Source: Spirochaetia bacterium (GTDB lineage: Bacteria; Spirochaetota; Leptospiria; Leptospirales; Leptonemataceae). From it: a stretch of 54,112 nt of DNA. Location: positions 1 through 54,112 of the forward strand of contig VFLI01000070.1 of NCBI GenBank assembly GCA_009885105.1. The letters are read 5' to 3'. Below the pieces are notes generated by a model. That model was not told where the DNA came from. It ran no database searches and worked only from the letters and a program-made list of their open reading frames with translations. Shown here one piece after another: positions 9,657-18,768 of this stretch (within the stretch, counting starts at the first letter, position 1; every line of letters begins with the position of its first letter). The position numbers and the translations under genes are program-made.

Positions 9657-11273
9657 TCAATCGGAATTTTCAGGAGGATGTTCAAAGAGCTGGATGTTCG
9701 CATTGTTCTGGACAAAGTTCCTCATCCGGTATTCGCTTTTGAAGAGCACAACGGGCCGGTTGTGCTCGTCCCGGATGATCAGATCGTACGAGCTGAATTT
9801 ATTCCTGTCCTCTTCGCGTATCCAGCGGGAGCACTCGTATCCGAGGTTCTCCAGCCGGCAGGGCGCGCCGTATTCATCCTCCAGTCTGAACCGGAAAAGA
9901 TCGAACTGCAGCTGGCCCACGGCTCCGATCACCGGCAGACCTTCCGCGGTCGAAAATACCTGAACAACGCCTTCCTCCGAGAGTTCCTGAACGCCTTTGC
10001 GGAACTGTTTCAGTTTCTGCGTGTCCGTGGGAATCAGCCTGGCGAATATTTCCGGCGCAAAGACCGGCAGAGGACGGTACGCGGGAGGCTCCCCGGTGCA
10101 CAGCACGTCTCCGATCCGGTACAGACCCGGATTGATCAGCCCGATGATATCTCCCGGATACGCGTTGTCGATGGTTGACCTCTCCTGTCCGAAAAATGCC
10201 ACGGGACTGGAAAGGCGGACCTGTTTTCCCAGTCGGGGCACGTTCACGCTCATGCCTCTCTCGAACACACCGCTTGTGATCCGGACAAAGGCCACGCGGT
10301 CGCGGTGCTTCTGATTCATGTTGGCCTGGAGTTTAAAAACAAACGCGCTGAACTGCGGGCTGCGCGGATCGAGCGTGGTGCCGTCGGTGAGCGGCAGTCC
10401 GGCAGGCGAGGGCGAAAGCTCCAGAAAACTATCAAGAAACAGCTGCACGCCAAAGTTTGTGATCGCGCTTCCAAAAAATACCGGAGTGATCATCCCTTTT
10501 AAAAATATTTCCGAGTCGAAACGGGGCAGCGCTCCCCTGGCCAGCTCAACGCCCTCGCGGAAAGTGGCGCACAGTTCCTCTCCCATAATCGACTCGAGTT
10601 CCGGATCGTCTATCCCTCCGGTTTTCTCCGGCGCCCGAAAGCTGCCTCCGGCGACTCGATCATACCGGTAAACCAGATCTTTTGTCAGATCGTACACGCC
10701 CCGGAAATCTTCCCCGGAACCCATGGGCCAGAGCATGGGAACCGCCGTTATGCCCAGGGTCTTTTCCACCTCATCCATCAGAACGAAAGGATCTTTCGCG
10801 GGTCTGTCCATTTTGTTCATGAACGTTACGATGGGAATGCCTCTTTCGCGGCAGACATGAAAGAGCTTGATCGTCTGCGTTTCCACGCCCCGCGAAGCGT
10901 CGAGAAGCATCACGGCGCAGTCTACAGCCATCAGCGTTCTGTAAGTGTCCTCGGAAAAGTCCTCATGGCCGGGCGTGTCCAGAAGATTCAGCCGGTAGCC
11001 GTTGTACTCAAACTGCAGGGCCGCCGTGGTGACAGAAATCCCGCGTTCCTTTTCCATGGCCATCCAGTCGGACCGAGTCGTTTTGCGGTCTTTTCTGGCG
11101 CGAACATGTCCGGCCAGCTGTATGGCTCCGCCGTACAGCAGCAGTTTTTCCGTCAGGGTCGTTTTTCCCGCATCCGGATGGGCGATGATGGCAAAGGCCC
11201 GCCGGCGATCGATTTCCGGATTCTCTGAAGGAGTTTTTTTTTCGGTGGACAAATTCTGCATTGTCGGCGTCAT
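9657..11273 (-). CDS. prfC: Peptide chain release factor 3 (RF3)
   Basis: RF3 is a translational GTPase that recycles RF1/RF2 from the ribosome. The 538-residue product has the G1 loop AHPDAGKTT, the RF3-type segment GHVRARKDRK.TRSDWM, the G2/switch region EKERGISVTT, G3 DTPGHEDF and G4 NKMDRPAKDP. It continues into the RF3-specific C-terminal domains (for example YRPLPVFAPEIFARL). Length agrees with the family (about 530). The ATG at 11273 has an AGG element 6-7 bases upstream; a second ATG four codons in has none. The gene is divergent from the FliG-like gene with only 26 bases between starts, and heads the prfC-yqgE-cyclase-phosphoesterase group. Confidence 0.97.
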   Translation of the reverse strand: MTPTMQNLSTEKKTPSENPEIDRRRAFAIIAHPDAGKTTLTEKLLLYGGAIQLAGHVRARKDRKTTRSDWMAMEKERGISVTTAALQFEYNGYRLNLLDTPGHEDFSEDTYRTLMAVDCAVMLLDASRGVETQTIKLFHVCRERGIPIVTFMNKMDRPAKDPFVLMDEVEKTLGITAVPMLWPMGSGEDFRGVYDLTKDLVYRYDRVAGGSFRAPEKTGGIDDPELESIMGEELCATFREGVELARGALPRFDSEIFLKGMITPVFFGSAITNFGVQLFLDSFLELSPSPAGLPLTDGTTLDPRSPQFSAFVFKLQANMNQKHRDRVAFVRITSGVFERGMSVNVPRLGKQVRLSSPVAFFGQERSTIDNAYPGDIIGLINPGLYRIGDVLCTGEPPAYRPLPVFAPEIFARLIPTDTQKLKQFRKGVQELSEEGVVQVFSTAEGLPVIGAVGQLQFDLFRFRLEDEYGAPCRLENLGYECSRWIREEDRNKFSSYDLIIRDEHNRPVVLFKSEYRMRNFVQNNANIQLFEHPPENSD

Positions 11274-11299
11274 TCTGTACCTGGAGGCTGTACATTCAA

Positions 11300-11824
11300 A
11301 TGAAATACTTTGTGCCAGAAGAAGTCTTTTCCAAAGTAGACTTTCCCGTAAAAGACGGCAAGACCGCAGAGAATAAAAATAGTAAAAGTCCGGCCGCGAA
11401 AAAATCGTCAGAAAAAGTTTCCCGGCCGGGAATCACGGCATGGAATCCGCCTTCCGTGAAAAAAGCCGATTTCCCGGCCCGGTCGGCTGTTGTGTCGCCG
11501 GCTCCTGGAGCCGTCAGTGTTCCGGCGGATCCCCTCTTGCAGAAATCAATCCTGGCCCGGCCGGAAGATTCTGTTTATATACTTCGCCACTGGTACTGGG
11601 AAAAGACGCCCGAGGTGAAAGAGCTCTGGCAGAGCGTACCGGCGCACGACCGTATTTTTATCATTATAGCCTCCCTGGGAGAGAAAATCGCCGGCCTGCT
11701 TCTGCCCATCATGACGCCGACGGAGCAAAAGCAACTTTCAGATATTTCTAAAAAAAACATACAATTCCCGCGCGAGGTCATCGCCGCCGTGAAAGCTCAT
11801 TTTCTGTCGCTTTTGAATAATTAA
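11300..11824 (+). CDS. Small protein with a FliG-like C-terminal domain
   Basis: The 174-residue protein has a Pro/Lys/Ser-rich, probably disordered N-terminal half. The C-terminal part (about residues 105-172) reads like a FliG armadillo-type domain: IIIASLGEKIAG, then LLPIMTPTEQKQLSD, then FPREVIAAVKAHF. FliG is the flagellar switch protein that links the MS ring to the stator. Lacking the torque helix and the rest of FliG (normally about 340 residues), this is not a complete switch protein. The ATG at 11300 has CTGGAGG upstream; 13 more codons can be read before it but lie within the divergent prfC start. It is followed six bases later by a membrane protein gene. Domain assignment is by eye. 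Confidence 0.7.
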   Translation: MKYFVPEEVFSKVDFPVKDGKTAENKNSKSPAAKKSSEKVSRPGITAWNPPSVKKADFPARSAVVSPAPGAVSVPADPLLQKSILARPEDSVYILRHWYWEKTPEVKELWQSVPAHDRIFIIIASLGEKIAGLLLPIMTPTEQKQLSDISKKNIQFPREVIAAVKAHFLSLLNN

Positions 11825-11830
11825 ACTGGA

Positions 11831-12916
11831 ATGAATTACAGCATTGAACCAGATTCCCAGGGCGGAGTAAAACTCAAACTCGGACGAGCCGGTCTCGTCC
11901 TGTTTCTGCTTATGATGGTCATGGGCGTTCCCTGCCTTCTTCTTGGGCTGCCTATGTACTTCATGGAGCCGGGCATGACAGCCGGCGTTATGGCCGGTAT
12001 GGGTATCGTCTTTCTGACGGGAGCTTTCATTCTTCGCAAGAATACGCGCAAGCTTCCTGTTCATCTTATATTTAATAATATAAACAAGAATCTGGAGCTG
12101 CCCTGCCGGTCGGGCATAACGGGAAAAATTCCTTACGGCGAGCTCAGGGAATTTCGTGCCGATTCGGTTCGCACCCAGGGCTATGCCGCTGTCCTTTATG
12201 AAACCGACGGTTCCAGGTTTGATCTGGCACAGTTCAACAGCAAAGAGAAAACGGATGAGTTTGTCGAATTACTTTCACGCTCTGTCAGCGTTGGTGCTTT
12301 CGGCGCAGGCGGCGATGTTCCCGCAGTTCTGCCCGATCGGATTCATACTGTTGAAAGAAACGGCAAAACGATTTATTACTGGAAAGAGAAAATGCAGCTA
12401 TCGGATCTTTTTATGGCAATTGCTCTTTTCGGCGGCATGGCTCTGGCATTTTTGAGCGGTCTTGAAAATTCGACAGCGGGCAGATATGCTGCCGGCTGCA
12501 TATTTTTGCTCCTGTTTCTGGCCTCACTGTTTTTTACGGTTCGATCCTGGATAAAATACAGCGTGATATCGATCGGTGAAACAGAATTTAAATTCGGGCT
12601 TTCATACAAAATTCCGACGGATGAAAATTTTCCCCCAAAAAAATCAATGCCCACGCATTCCATCACGGCCATCTCGCACGGATTCGAGAACAGCGCCGGA
12701 ACATTCCGGATCTGGATTCTGGATAAAGATACCATGGATACATTTCAGGCAGTGCAGACCGGCAATTATGGTATGGGCAGTTTTTTTAAAATACTGCGCC
12801 AGTATCCCGGAATGTTCGCGCTGACATTTTTTCGCCTTGATGCGGCGCAGCTGATTGGTTTGATCCGCCATCTGCGAAATACGGCCAGAAAATACGGCGC
12901 GATGAAGGATGCCTGA
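11831..12916 (+). CDS. Membrane protein of unknown function with two helix hairpins
   Basis: I do not recognise the family. The 361-residue product has two predicted membrane hairpins, at about residues 22-70 (VLFLLMMVMG...GAFILRK) and 193-240 (LFMAIALFGGMALAF...LLLFLASLFFTV). They are separated by a soluble segment with KIPYGELREF and RFDLAQFNS, reminiscent of PH-like domains in small membrane regulators, and followed by a C-terminal soluble half. Such a PH-like reading (strands between two helix pairs) is a guess. The gene starts six bases after the FliG-like gene, so they share a transcript. No signal peptide or catalytic motif is evident. Confidence 0.75.
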   Translation: MNYSIEPDSQGGVKLKLGRAGLVLFLLMMVMGVPCLLLGLPMYFMEPGMTAGVMAGMGIVFLTGAFILRKNTRKLPVHLIFNNINKNLELPCRSGITGKIPYGELREFRADSVRTQGYAAVLYETDGSRFDLAQFNSKEKTDEFVELLSRSVSVGAFGAGGDVPAVLPDRIHTVERNGKTIYYWKEKMQLSDLFMAIALFGGMALAFLSGLENSTAGRYAAGCIFLLLFLASLFFTVRSWIKYSVISIGETEFKFGLSYKIPTDENFPPKKSMPTHSITAISHGFENSAGTFRIWILDKDTMDTFQAVQTGNYGMGSFFKILRQYPGMFALTFFRLDAAQLIGLIRHLRNTARKYGAMKDA

Positions 12917-13023
12917 AACCGGGGCATGCAGAAGAACTCTGTTCTTGACGTTTCTGAAATACAAAAAGCTCACCCCTCAGCGCACTCTGCGGCCTCGGCG
13001 TGAAACCTTTACTTGTTCTCTCT

Positions 13024-14445
13024 TCAGTAAACATCCACGGATTTAAAACTCACGATCTCACCCAGCTTGCGGCGGCTGAGCTTCTGCGTGACGGCCATCC
13101 CTTCCAGGATAAATTCGATTCCGGCCGCTGTCAGATTGTCCATTCCGTCCAATTTTTTGTCTCGGAGCAGGTCAAAGAGAGCCGGAACTGTTTTCATAAG
13201 ATCACGGTAGGCGGCCACCGGCATGCCGTCTGAGATCTCAATTCTTTTTGCGGCGAATATCTGCTGCGCGATAGCCTCAAGACTGGTCTTGTATTTATTC
13301 TCCGGATAGTATTCCAGAAATACCTCCTTGATCGCGCTGTCGATGATTTTCATGATTACCTGGTATTCCGTCACCGATTCGTCGCGGTACGGATCGAGCT
13401 CAATCTTGCCGGAGCTGGATGCAAATAGATTTCCCAGATCCGTTGGACGGACCGTGCCGGGATTTTCGCCCAGAAAAAGAGCTCTTCTGCGAGCGGAAGC
13501 CACGCATGTTTCATAGTTGGCAATGCTCAGACGGGCCGATACTCCCGACTTCTGATTCACAAGCTGGTGCGACCGGGCCTGGATCGTCATTTCTTCAATG
13601 ATTTTCTCCATGAAATCCGGAAACACAATTTTCGGATCGAGCGGAGGCAAATTCACCTCCTGCTGTGTTATTTTCTGTCCGATCTCCCGCGTTTTGGGAT
13701 AGTGCGTTCGGATTTCCGCGCCGATGCGGTCCTTGAGCTGCGTGATGATCTTTCCTGAACGCGAATAATCCGCTGGATTTGCCGTGAAGCATACAAAAAC
13801 ATCGAGCGGGATTCGCACAGGCAGACCGCGGATCTGTATGTCCGCCTCTTCCAGAACGTTGAACAGGGCCACCTGCACCAGATAATCCAGATCCGGCAGC
13901 TCATTGATGGCGAAAATACCCAGATTCATGCGTGGCAGAAGGCCAAAGTGCAGGGCGTCCTCGCTGGACAGCGATTTTCCTTCAATAATCCTGGCAGGAT
14001 CCAGATCACCGATGATATCGGCGATGCGGCTTCCCGGAGCCAGCCTCTCGCCGTACCGCTCATCCGGAAGCAGCCAGCGCAGCGGTGCGCTGTCGCCCAT
14101 TTTCATGATTTCTCGTCCTCTGGATGTGATCGGCTTGAAAGGGCTTTCCGGAATTTCTGTGCCGTCGATGACGGGAAGAGCCGGATCCAGCAGTTCCATC
14201 AGGGAACGCATGATTCTTGACTTGGCCTGGCCTTTTTCTCCAAGAATCGCCATATTCTGTCCGGCCAGAATGGCGTGGATCAATTGAGGCAAAACCGTGT
14301 CCTCGTAGCCATGGATGAGCGGAAAGACTTTTTCTTTTCGCCGGAGTTTCTCGGCAAGATTCCCTGCCATCTCTTCTTTCACAGAGCGATGTCTGTAGCC
14401 CGATTTTTTCAAATCTCCAAAAGTTTTCACACTGTTTTGATCCAT
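13024..14445 (-). CDS. MoxR/Mg-chelatase-like AAA+ ATPase
   Basis: This 473-residue AAA+ ATPase has a Walker A motif GEKGQAKSR and a Walker B strand GIFAINELPDL in which the usual FIDE is INE, as in several Mg-chelatase-like proteins. It also has the insert LPRMNLGIFAIN typical of the helix-2-insert clade, sensor-like FTANPADYS, and an Arg-rich C-terminal lid. Family members act as chaperones or inserters, usually with a von Willebrand A protein; none is adjacent here (one lies at 51.4-53.0 kb). I chose the ATG at 14445 because AGGA lies 8 bases upstream; a GTG at 14490 would add 15 residues. It is divergent from the fusion glycosyltransferase gene. Confidence 0.85.
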   Translation of the reverse strand: MDQNSVKTFGDLKKSGYRHRSVKEEMAGNLAEKLRRKEKVFPLIHGYEDTVLPQLIHAILAGQNMAILGEKGQAKSRIMRSLMELLDPALPVIDGTEIPESPFKPITSRGREIMKMGDSAPLRWLLPDERYGERLAPGSRIADIIGDLDPARIIEGKSLSSEDALHFGLLPRMNLGIFAINELPDLDYLVQVALFNVLEEADIQIRGLPVRIPLDVFVCFTANPADYSRSGKIITQLKDRIGAEIRTHYPKTREIGQKITQQEVNLPPLDPKIVFPDFMEKIIEEMTIQARSHQLVNQKSGVSARLSIANYETCVASARRRALFLGENPGTVRPTDLGNLFASSSGKIELDPYRDESVTEYQVIMKIIDSAIKEVFLEYYPENKYKTSLEAIAQQIFAAKRIEISDGMPVAAYRDLMKTVPALFDLLRDKKLDGMDNLTAAGIEFILEGMAVTQKLSRRKLGEIVSFKSVDVY

Positions 14446-14527
14446 AGGCCAGTTCCTGATAAAGGCAGCTCCTGCATAACTACTTTTCACTTGACAGTCC
14501 GCCGAGACATAGGATTTTCACCCCGTA

Positions 14528-16045
14528 ATGAAACGACCCGTCCGTATCGGGGTCATTGCCGCGGCCGGCAAGGGCACCCGAGCGTATCCCCGCACAACTT
14601 TTATTCCCAAGCCGCTGTTCACGTTTGAGGATGAATCCATTCTTGAAAAGAACGTCTGTCTGATGTTTTTCACTCTCAAGGTAAAGAAACTCTACATCAT
14701 CGTCGGCCATTTAAAAGAGGTTGTGATCGAAGAGATAGACAGAATCCGCAAAAAATATCCTGAGTTCGACATACAGACCAGTCCCTGGACTCAAAAAGGT
14801 CTGGCAGCGGATATTGCCAGCCTGCGCACAGTCGTGGACGGCGACTTTGTCGTGATTCTCGGTGATGAGTTCTACTATAAAACAGATCATCAGGTTTTGC
14901 TGCGCGATTGGTCGAAATTTTCCCGGGCGCAGGCGCTCATAGCCGTGTTGAACAGCGCTCTTTTATCCGACATCAGGAAGAATTATTCCGTCGAACTGGA
15001 GGGCTCCCGGGTGAAAAATCTGGTTGAAAAACCTGAAAATCCACCCAACAATCTCCTGGGGCTCGGCACCTATGTTTTCAGCACGGAATATTTTAAGAAA
15101 TTTCTCGAAACGCCTCCTTCCAAACGATCCGGTGTTGTGGAATTGACCGATGTGATCGATCATATGGCCAGGTCCACGGGGCAGGTGTACTCGACCCGGT
15201 TGAATGGAAGATATTTCAATATCAACTCGCTGGCGGACTATTATACGGCAAATTATCTGATTCGCAGTGAAAAATTCAATTCCTACAAAATCAGCCTGAT
15301 CGTGCCGGCATTGAACAACAAAGCCACTCTGCCCGATGTGATCAAAGATTTTCAGACCCATGTACATGAGATTGTACTTGTCGATATGGGATCCAGGAAT
15401 CCGCCACAGATCGCTCCGTCCGGCCGGAGTGGAAAAAAGCAGGCCGGTAATCTGGCGAAAATCCGTAAAGTGCAGGGAAGCGCCGAGGTTTCTTCCATAC
15501 ATAACGCTCAGGCTGTGTACAGCGCCATGCTCGACTGTTCCGGGGATATCATCGTTCTTGCGCCGTCCGATGGCAGCTTTCGGTCCAGGGACCTGCCAAA
15601 ACTCCTGGAATACCTGAAAGACTGTGATATGGTTGTGGGAACCCGGACCACCCGGCAGCTGATCGAGCAGGGATCCAATCTAAGACCGCTTTACCGATGG
15701 CTGAATGTGGCTCTGGGGAAGCTGGTGGAAATTTTCTGGTGGGATCAGGAACCGCGATTCACAGACATAGGCTGTATGTACAGGGCTGTTTGGAAGGAGT
15801 CTTTCAAGAAGATTGCCGCGGATCTTACGGCAAAGGACCGCACCTATTTTACAGAAATGATGATCGAAATTGTCCGATATCACATGCGCTGCATTGAAAT
15901 ACCGGTTTCCTACTATAGAATGTACGGCGCCGCTCAGTCAGAAACCAGGACAGAACTCTGGAAATATTTCTTCTCAATCCTGTTTTTGATCTTTTCAAGA
16001 CGATTCCGTTTTATTTCGGCAATCGGCCGGCTATTTCAGAGATAA
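14528..16045 (+). CDS. Fusion of a nucleotidyltransferase and a GT2-like glycosyltransferase
   Basis: The 505-residue protein joins a sugar-phosphate nucleotidyltransferase (about residues 1-245) to a GT2-like domain (about 255-475). The first part has the NTP signature AAAGKGTRAYP, the Lys of FIPKPL, and the active-site GDEFYY in place of the usual Asp motif. The second part begins KISLIVPALNN but reads DMGSRNPPQ where GT2 enzymes carry DDGS. It retains an APSDGSF motif, a GTR block and a long C-terminal region with KYFFSILFLIF, possibly membrane-associated. It would make an activated sugar and act on it or on a related one. It ends one base before the convergent permease stop. The substrate is unknown. 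Confidence 0.85.
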   Translation: MKRPVRIGVIAAAGKGTRAYPRTTFIPKPLFTFEDESILEKNVCLMFFTLKVKKLYIIVGHLKEVVIEEIDRIRKKYPEFDIQTSPWTQKGLAADIASLRTVVDGDFVVILGDEFYYKTDHQVLLRDWSKFSRAQALIAVLNSALLSDIRKNYSVELEGSRVKNLVEKPENPPNNLLGLGTYVFSTEYFKKFLETPPSKRSGVVELTDVIDHMARSTGQVYSTRLNGRYFNINSLADYYTANYLIRSEKFNSYKISLIVPALNNKATLPDVIKDFQTHVHEIVLVDMGSRNPPQIAPSGRSGKKQAGNLAKIRKVQGSAEVSSIHNAQAVYSAMLDCSGDIIVLAPSDGSFRSRDLPKLLEYLKDCDMVVGTRTTRQLIEQGSNLRPLYRWLNVALGKLVEIFWWDQEPRFTDIGCMYRAVWKESFKKIAADLTAKDRTYFTEMMIEIVRYHMRCIEIPVSYYRMYGAAQSETRTELWKYFFSILFLIFSRRFRFISAIGRLFQR

Positions 16046-16046
16046 A

Positions 16047-17966
16047 TCAATCTTTGAACAATTTAAAGCCAGGCATCAGACTGTTGATCAGTTCTTTTGG
16101 ATTGATTACAACGCGTTCTCTATTGTATTCCACCTGCAGATCGGAGTACTGAGAGATGGCATGCTTCAATCGTTCCATGCTGTTGCCGAAATAGTGGCGG
16201 GAAACCCAGTCAATACCCCGGACAAGCATCGGTATCAGATGCACCCTTGCCGGCTTGTGTTCCCGGATGTAGTTTGTTATGGCCGTGATCGTATCTGTTC
16301 CCGCAGGAACCTTTATGTTGACAAACCATTCCGGCACTTCATCCGGAATTTTGTCCTCAGGGTCTGTCTGGAAATGAACCACAAGAGGGATTTTTTCACT
16401 CTTTATGTAAGTTTTTAAAAAATGCACCACACCCGGGTGGAATTTTGATACCAGCACAATATTTGTTCTATCAACTTCGAGATTCTGAAAAGCGGGGTAC
16501 CACAGACCGAATTCCAGAGGCACGACATTCAGTTTTTCATTCCATATGTTATAAATGGCCTCGGATACGACAAAGAGAATGACATAAAGAAACATCAGAA
16601 CGAGGATAAACCACGCTCCGTGGAAGAATTTGTTGTAGAGAATATTAAAGAACATTCCTATCATAATCAACAATCCCACAATCGTTATGATAGAAAGTTT
16701 ATGCGCTCTTATCTGACGGATAAGATAGCTGGCAATATCGATATTCATCGCAATGACAACAGCCAATCCGTACATGCCCTCAATATGATGGCTGGAAGGG
16801 AAAAAATACAGGATTACGACGGTCAACAATCCAAGAATCATCGTCGATCTGGGATTGTACAGGCCTTCATGACCGCCGATCACCGGGGCCGGTTTTGTTT
16901 TTCTCCAGGATGTATCACCGATGCCTCGCGGAAAAAAATTGCTACGGGAAGCCCGGAGCATTTCCAGCGGGAAGTCGGACTGAGCAGTCTGCGCGGCAAG
17001 AAGCAGCATGACAGCCGTAAGTATTCCGAACGGAACGCCCAGATGATCGCCTCCTAAGAATGAAGCGATCTGTATAGGGACTGGACGGTGGGCCTGGTAT
17101 GTGATACCCAGACCCAGAAAGTTGACGAGCTGCATGCTGTACGTCACCATGACTATACCGAAGAGCATCCACATGGCTCGGCGCACTGCCTTTCCTTTAT
17201 GATGCGGTATATTCACAGAAGAATACCCCACTTCCACCCCTGTTATCAATGTAGAACCGTTTGCCACTGCGGCCAGAACCACAGGGAGTAGACTGATCGT
17301 TGGATTTTGCTGAACGGAATCCGGTATGATTGGATAATTCCATCCGGTCTGAAATATTGTAACGATTCCGAATGCGTTGATACCCATGTTCACAGAATAA
17401 AAAGCCAGCACAGGCCAGATCATGTATTTGGAAAGATTTCCGAGTCCGTAACGCTGTATCAATGAGAGAAATACAAGAAAGCCCAGAGCCCACTTCAATC
17501 GTTCTTCTTGCGGGATAAAATAAAGCGCCTCCACTCCGGATATAAGACTGATTGCTTGCGTGGCCGGAAAATCAGCAAGAAGACTGGCAGTGCCTGTTTT
17601 CCCGAGCAATTTCATCAATTTTTTTATCCTGGGATGGTGTCGGATCTGAGTTGAAGTTATCAGAGCCGATACATACGCTCCACCTCCCAGTATTGGATGT
17701 GTATGATGGCTGATCATACTGTTGTAGATGATGATGGCGCTAAAGTACACCAGCATGATGGCTGCGCCGGAAATAAATGTGGCCAGGAGTCCCAATTCCT
17801 GATTGGCTTTTATCAAAACGATGGTTACTGCAATCAGTGCGTCGGCTCCATAGGCAAGTGAACTGCCTGGATCAGTCAGAATCGTCGCAAACAACAATCG
17901 AATATCTTTCAGGATAGTCTTACTTTCTGGCGGGTGTTGGTTTGATATAGCGGGAACTGAAGACAT
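16047..17966 (-). CDS. APC-superfamily permease with cytoplasmic C-terminal domain
   Basis: The 639-residue protein has about 12 membrane helices (about residues 40-485). The APC-type pattern is clear: DPGSSLAYGADA in helix 1, a GGGAYVSAL re-entrant block, and VANGSTLITGVEVGYSS in the helix 6 region. The last 150 residues are soluble and contain VNIKVPAGTDT and REHKPARVHLIPMLVRG, a possible regulatory domain. APC transporters move amino acids or, in the KUP branch, potassium; I cannot choose between them. The ATG at 17966 opens onto a 447-base AT-rich gap, which probably carries its promoter. No Shine-Dalgarno sequence is apparent. Confidence 0.88.
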   Translation of the reverse strand: MSSVPAISNQHPPESKTILKDIRLLFATILTDPGSSLAYGADALIAVTIVLIKANQELGLLATFISGAAIMLVYFSAIIIYNSMISHHTHPILGGGAYVSALITSTQIRHHPRIKKLMKLLGKTGTASLLADFPATQAISLISGVEALYFIPQEERLKWALGFLVFLSLIQRYGLGNLSKYMIWPVLAFYSVNMGINAFGIVTIFQTGWNYPIIPDSVQQNPTISLLPVVLAAVANGSTLITGVEVGYSSVNIPHHKGKAVRRAMWMLFGIVMVTYSMQLVNFLGLGITYQAHRPVPIQIASFLGGDHLGVPFGILTAVMLLLAAQTAQSDFPLEMLRASRSNFFPRGIGDTSWRKTKPAPVIGGHEGLYNPRSTMILGLLTVVILYFFPSSHHIEGMYGLAVVIAMNIDIASYLIRQIRAHKLSIITIVGLLIMIGMFFNILYNKFFHGAWFILVLMFLYVILFVVSEAIYNIWNEKLNVVPLEFGLWYPAFQNLEVDRTNIVLVSKFHPGVVHFLKTYIKSEKIPLVVHFQTDPEDKIPDEVPEWFVNIKVPAGTDTITAITNYIREHKPARVHLIPMLVRGIDWVSRHYFGNSMERLKHAISQYSDLQVEYNRERVVINPKELINSLMPGFKLFKD

Positions 17967-18413
17967 ATTGGCTTTTAATACCGTGAATTTCTTTAAAGTT
18001 ACAGCAGTCCGTTACGCAGTCAACACAAGAAATAATGAAAAATTCCCTTCTGATGGAGTGTGCAGGATATATTTTCATTCAAACAATCCAGAATATTAGA
18101 CAAATAGCGCTTCAATTCATAAAGTCATCGCTCCTTCGTGCTGATTTTTCTATTTCGAGCCGCTGAATTTTCATTTTTGCATTTGATACCGCGACTTTTT
18201 TTACGTTGAACTCACATTTTTACTCTCAAGAGCGTTCATGTAAGAGAAAATTCATCTGAGAGACGCCAGAATATCAAAAAATAAATCTTGAAAGACAAAA
18301 TCATCGCTTGAACGGTATCAAAATTCAAAAAATTGAAAATATTTTTCATAAATAGTCAAGAATTTGCGTTTGTAATTGACAACAATTGCGGTATCGTACT
18401 CTTAAGTATATAA
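17967..18413. other. AT-rich divergent intergenic region
   Basis: No open reading frame of note is visible on either strand over these 447 bases, which separate the permease (minus) from gatC (plus). The region is much richer in A/T than its surroundings. It contains three copies of CGGTATC, one inverted (18185-18191, 18313-18319, 18389-18395); the first two extend to a perfect 10-bp inverted repeat. It also contains a consensus -35 box for gatC at 18376. Promoters for both flanking genes are expected here. Confidence 0.6.
18376..18402 (+). promoter_or_regulatory. Candidate promoter of gatCA
   Basis: A consensus TTGACA occurs at 18376-18381 and a TAnnnT-type -10 (TACTCT) at 18397-18402, with a 15-base spacer. 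Transcription would begin about 18409, only a few bases before the ATG at 18414, which has no Shine-Dalgarno sequence. The short spacer and weak -10 keep confidence low. Confidence 0.4.
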
Positions 18414-18707
18414 ATGTTGTCGAATGAACAATTTAACAATCTTGCAGGACTTGCACGGCTCAATCCGGAAGATGCGGGATTAAAAAATTTGCGCGATGAC
18501 TTCAATAAGATTCTGAATTACGTCGAAAAGATAAAAGAGATTGATACTTCATCGGTGAAGGATCTGTCGGCGGCAAATGAGACTCGCAATGTTGTGAGGG
18601 CGGATGCCGCCGGTTCGGTTCTGGCGCCGGCAGTTCTTTCAAGAATGGCTCCTGAGTGGGAAGCCGGACATTTTGTGGTCCCGGGAGTCATTGAGTCGGA
18701 AGGCTGA
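18414..18707 (+). CDS. gatC: Asp/Glu-tRNA amidotransferase subunit C (GatC)
   Basis: GatC stabilises GatA and GatB in the complex that amidates Glu-tRNA(Gln) or Asp-tRNA(Asn). The 97-residue product has the family features: an N-terminal LAGLARLNPED helix, the NKILNYVEKIKEID segment, and a C-terminal belt region with DAAGSVLAPAVLSRMAPEWE and FVVPGVIE. Length matches known GatC proteins. The ATG at 18414 is the only sensible start and lies just behind the candidate promoter without a ribosome binding site, so initiation may be on a near-leaderless mRNA. gatA follows after 61 bases; gatB is not within the window. Confidence 0.95.
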   Translation: MLSNEQFNNLAGLARLNPEDAGLKNLRDDFNKILNYVEKIKEIDTSSVKDLSAANETRNVVRADAAGSVLAPAVLSRMAPEWEAGHFVVPGVIESEG

Positions 18708-18768
18708 TATGATGAAGGAAGGAGAAAAAGATTTTGCCGGTCATGCATAAGGCTGACGGGCGTTTCTG

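Noticed and set aside
13024..14445. Assignment of the ATPase as a sigma-54 activator
   Set aside because: The GAFTGA loop and a DNA-binding domain are absent, and the motifs fit the MoxR/Mg-chelatase group.
18709..18750. 13-codon frame between gatC and gatA with a GGAAGGAG-like sequence
   Set aside because: A short leader peptide is conceivable, but nothing about its sequence or position gives positive support.
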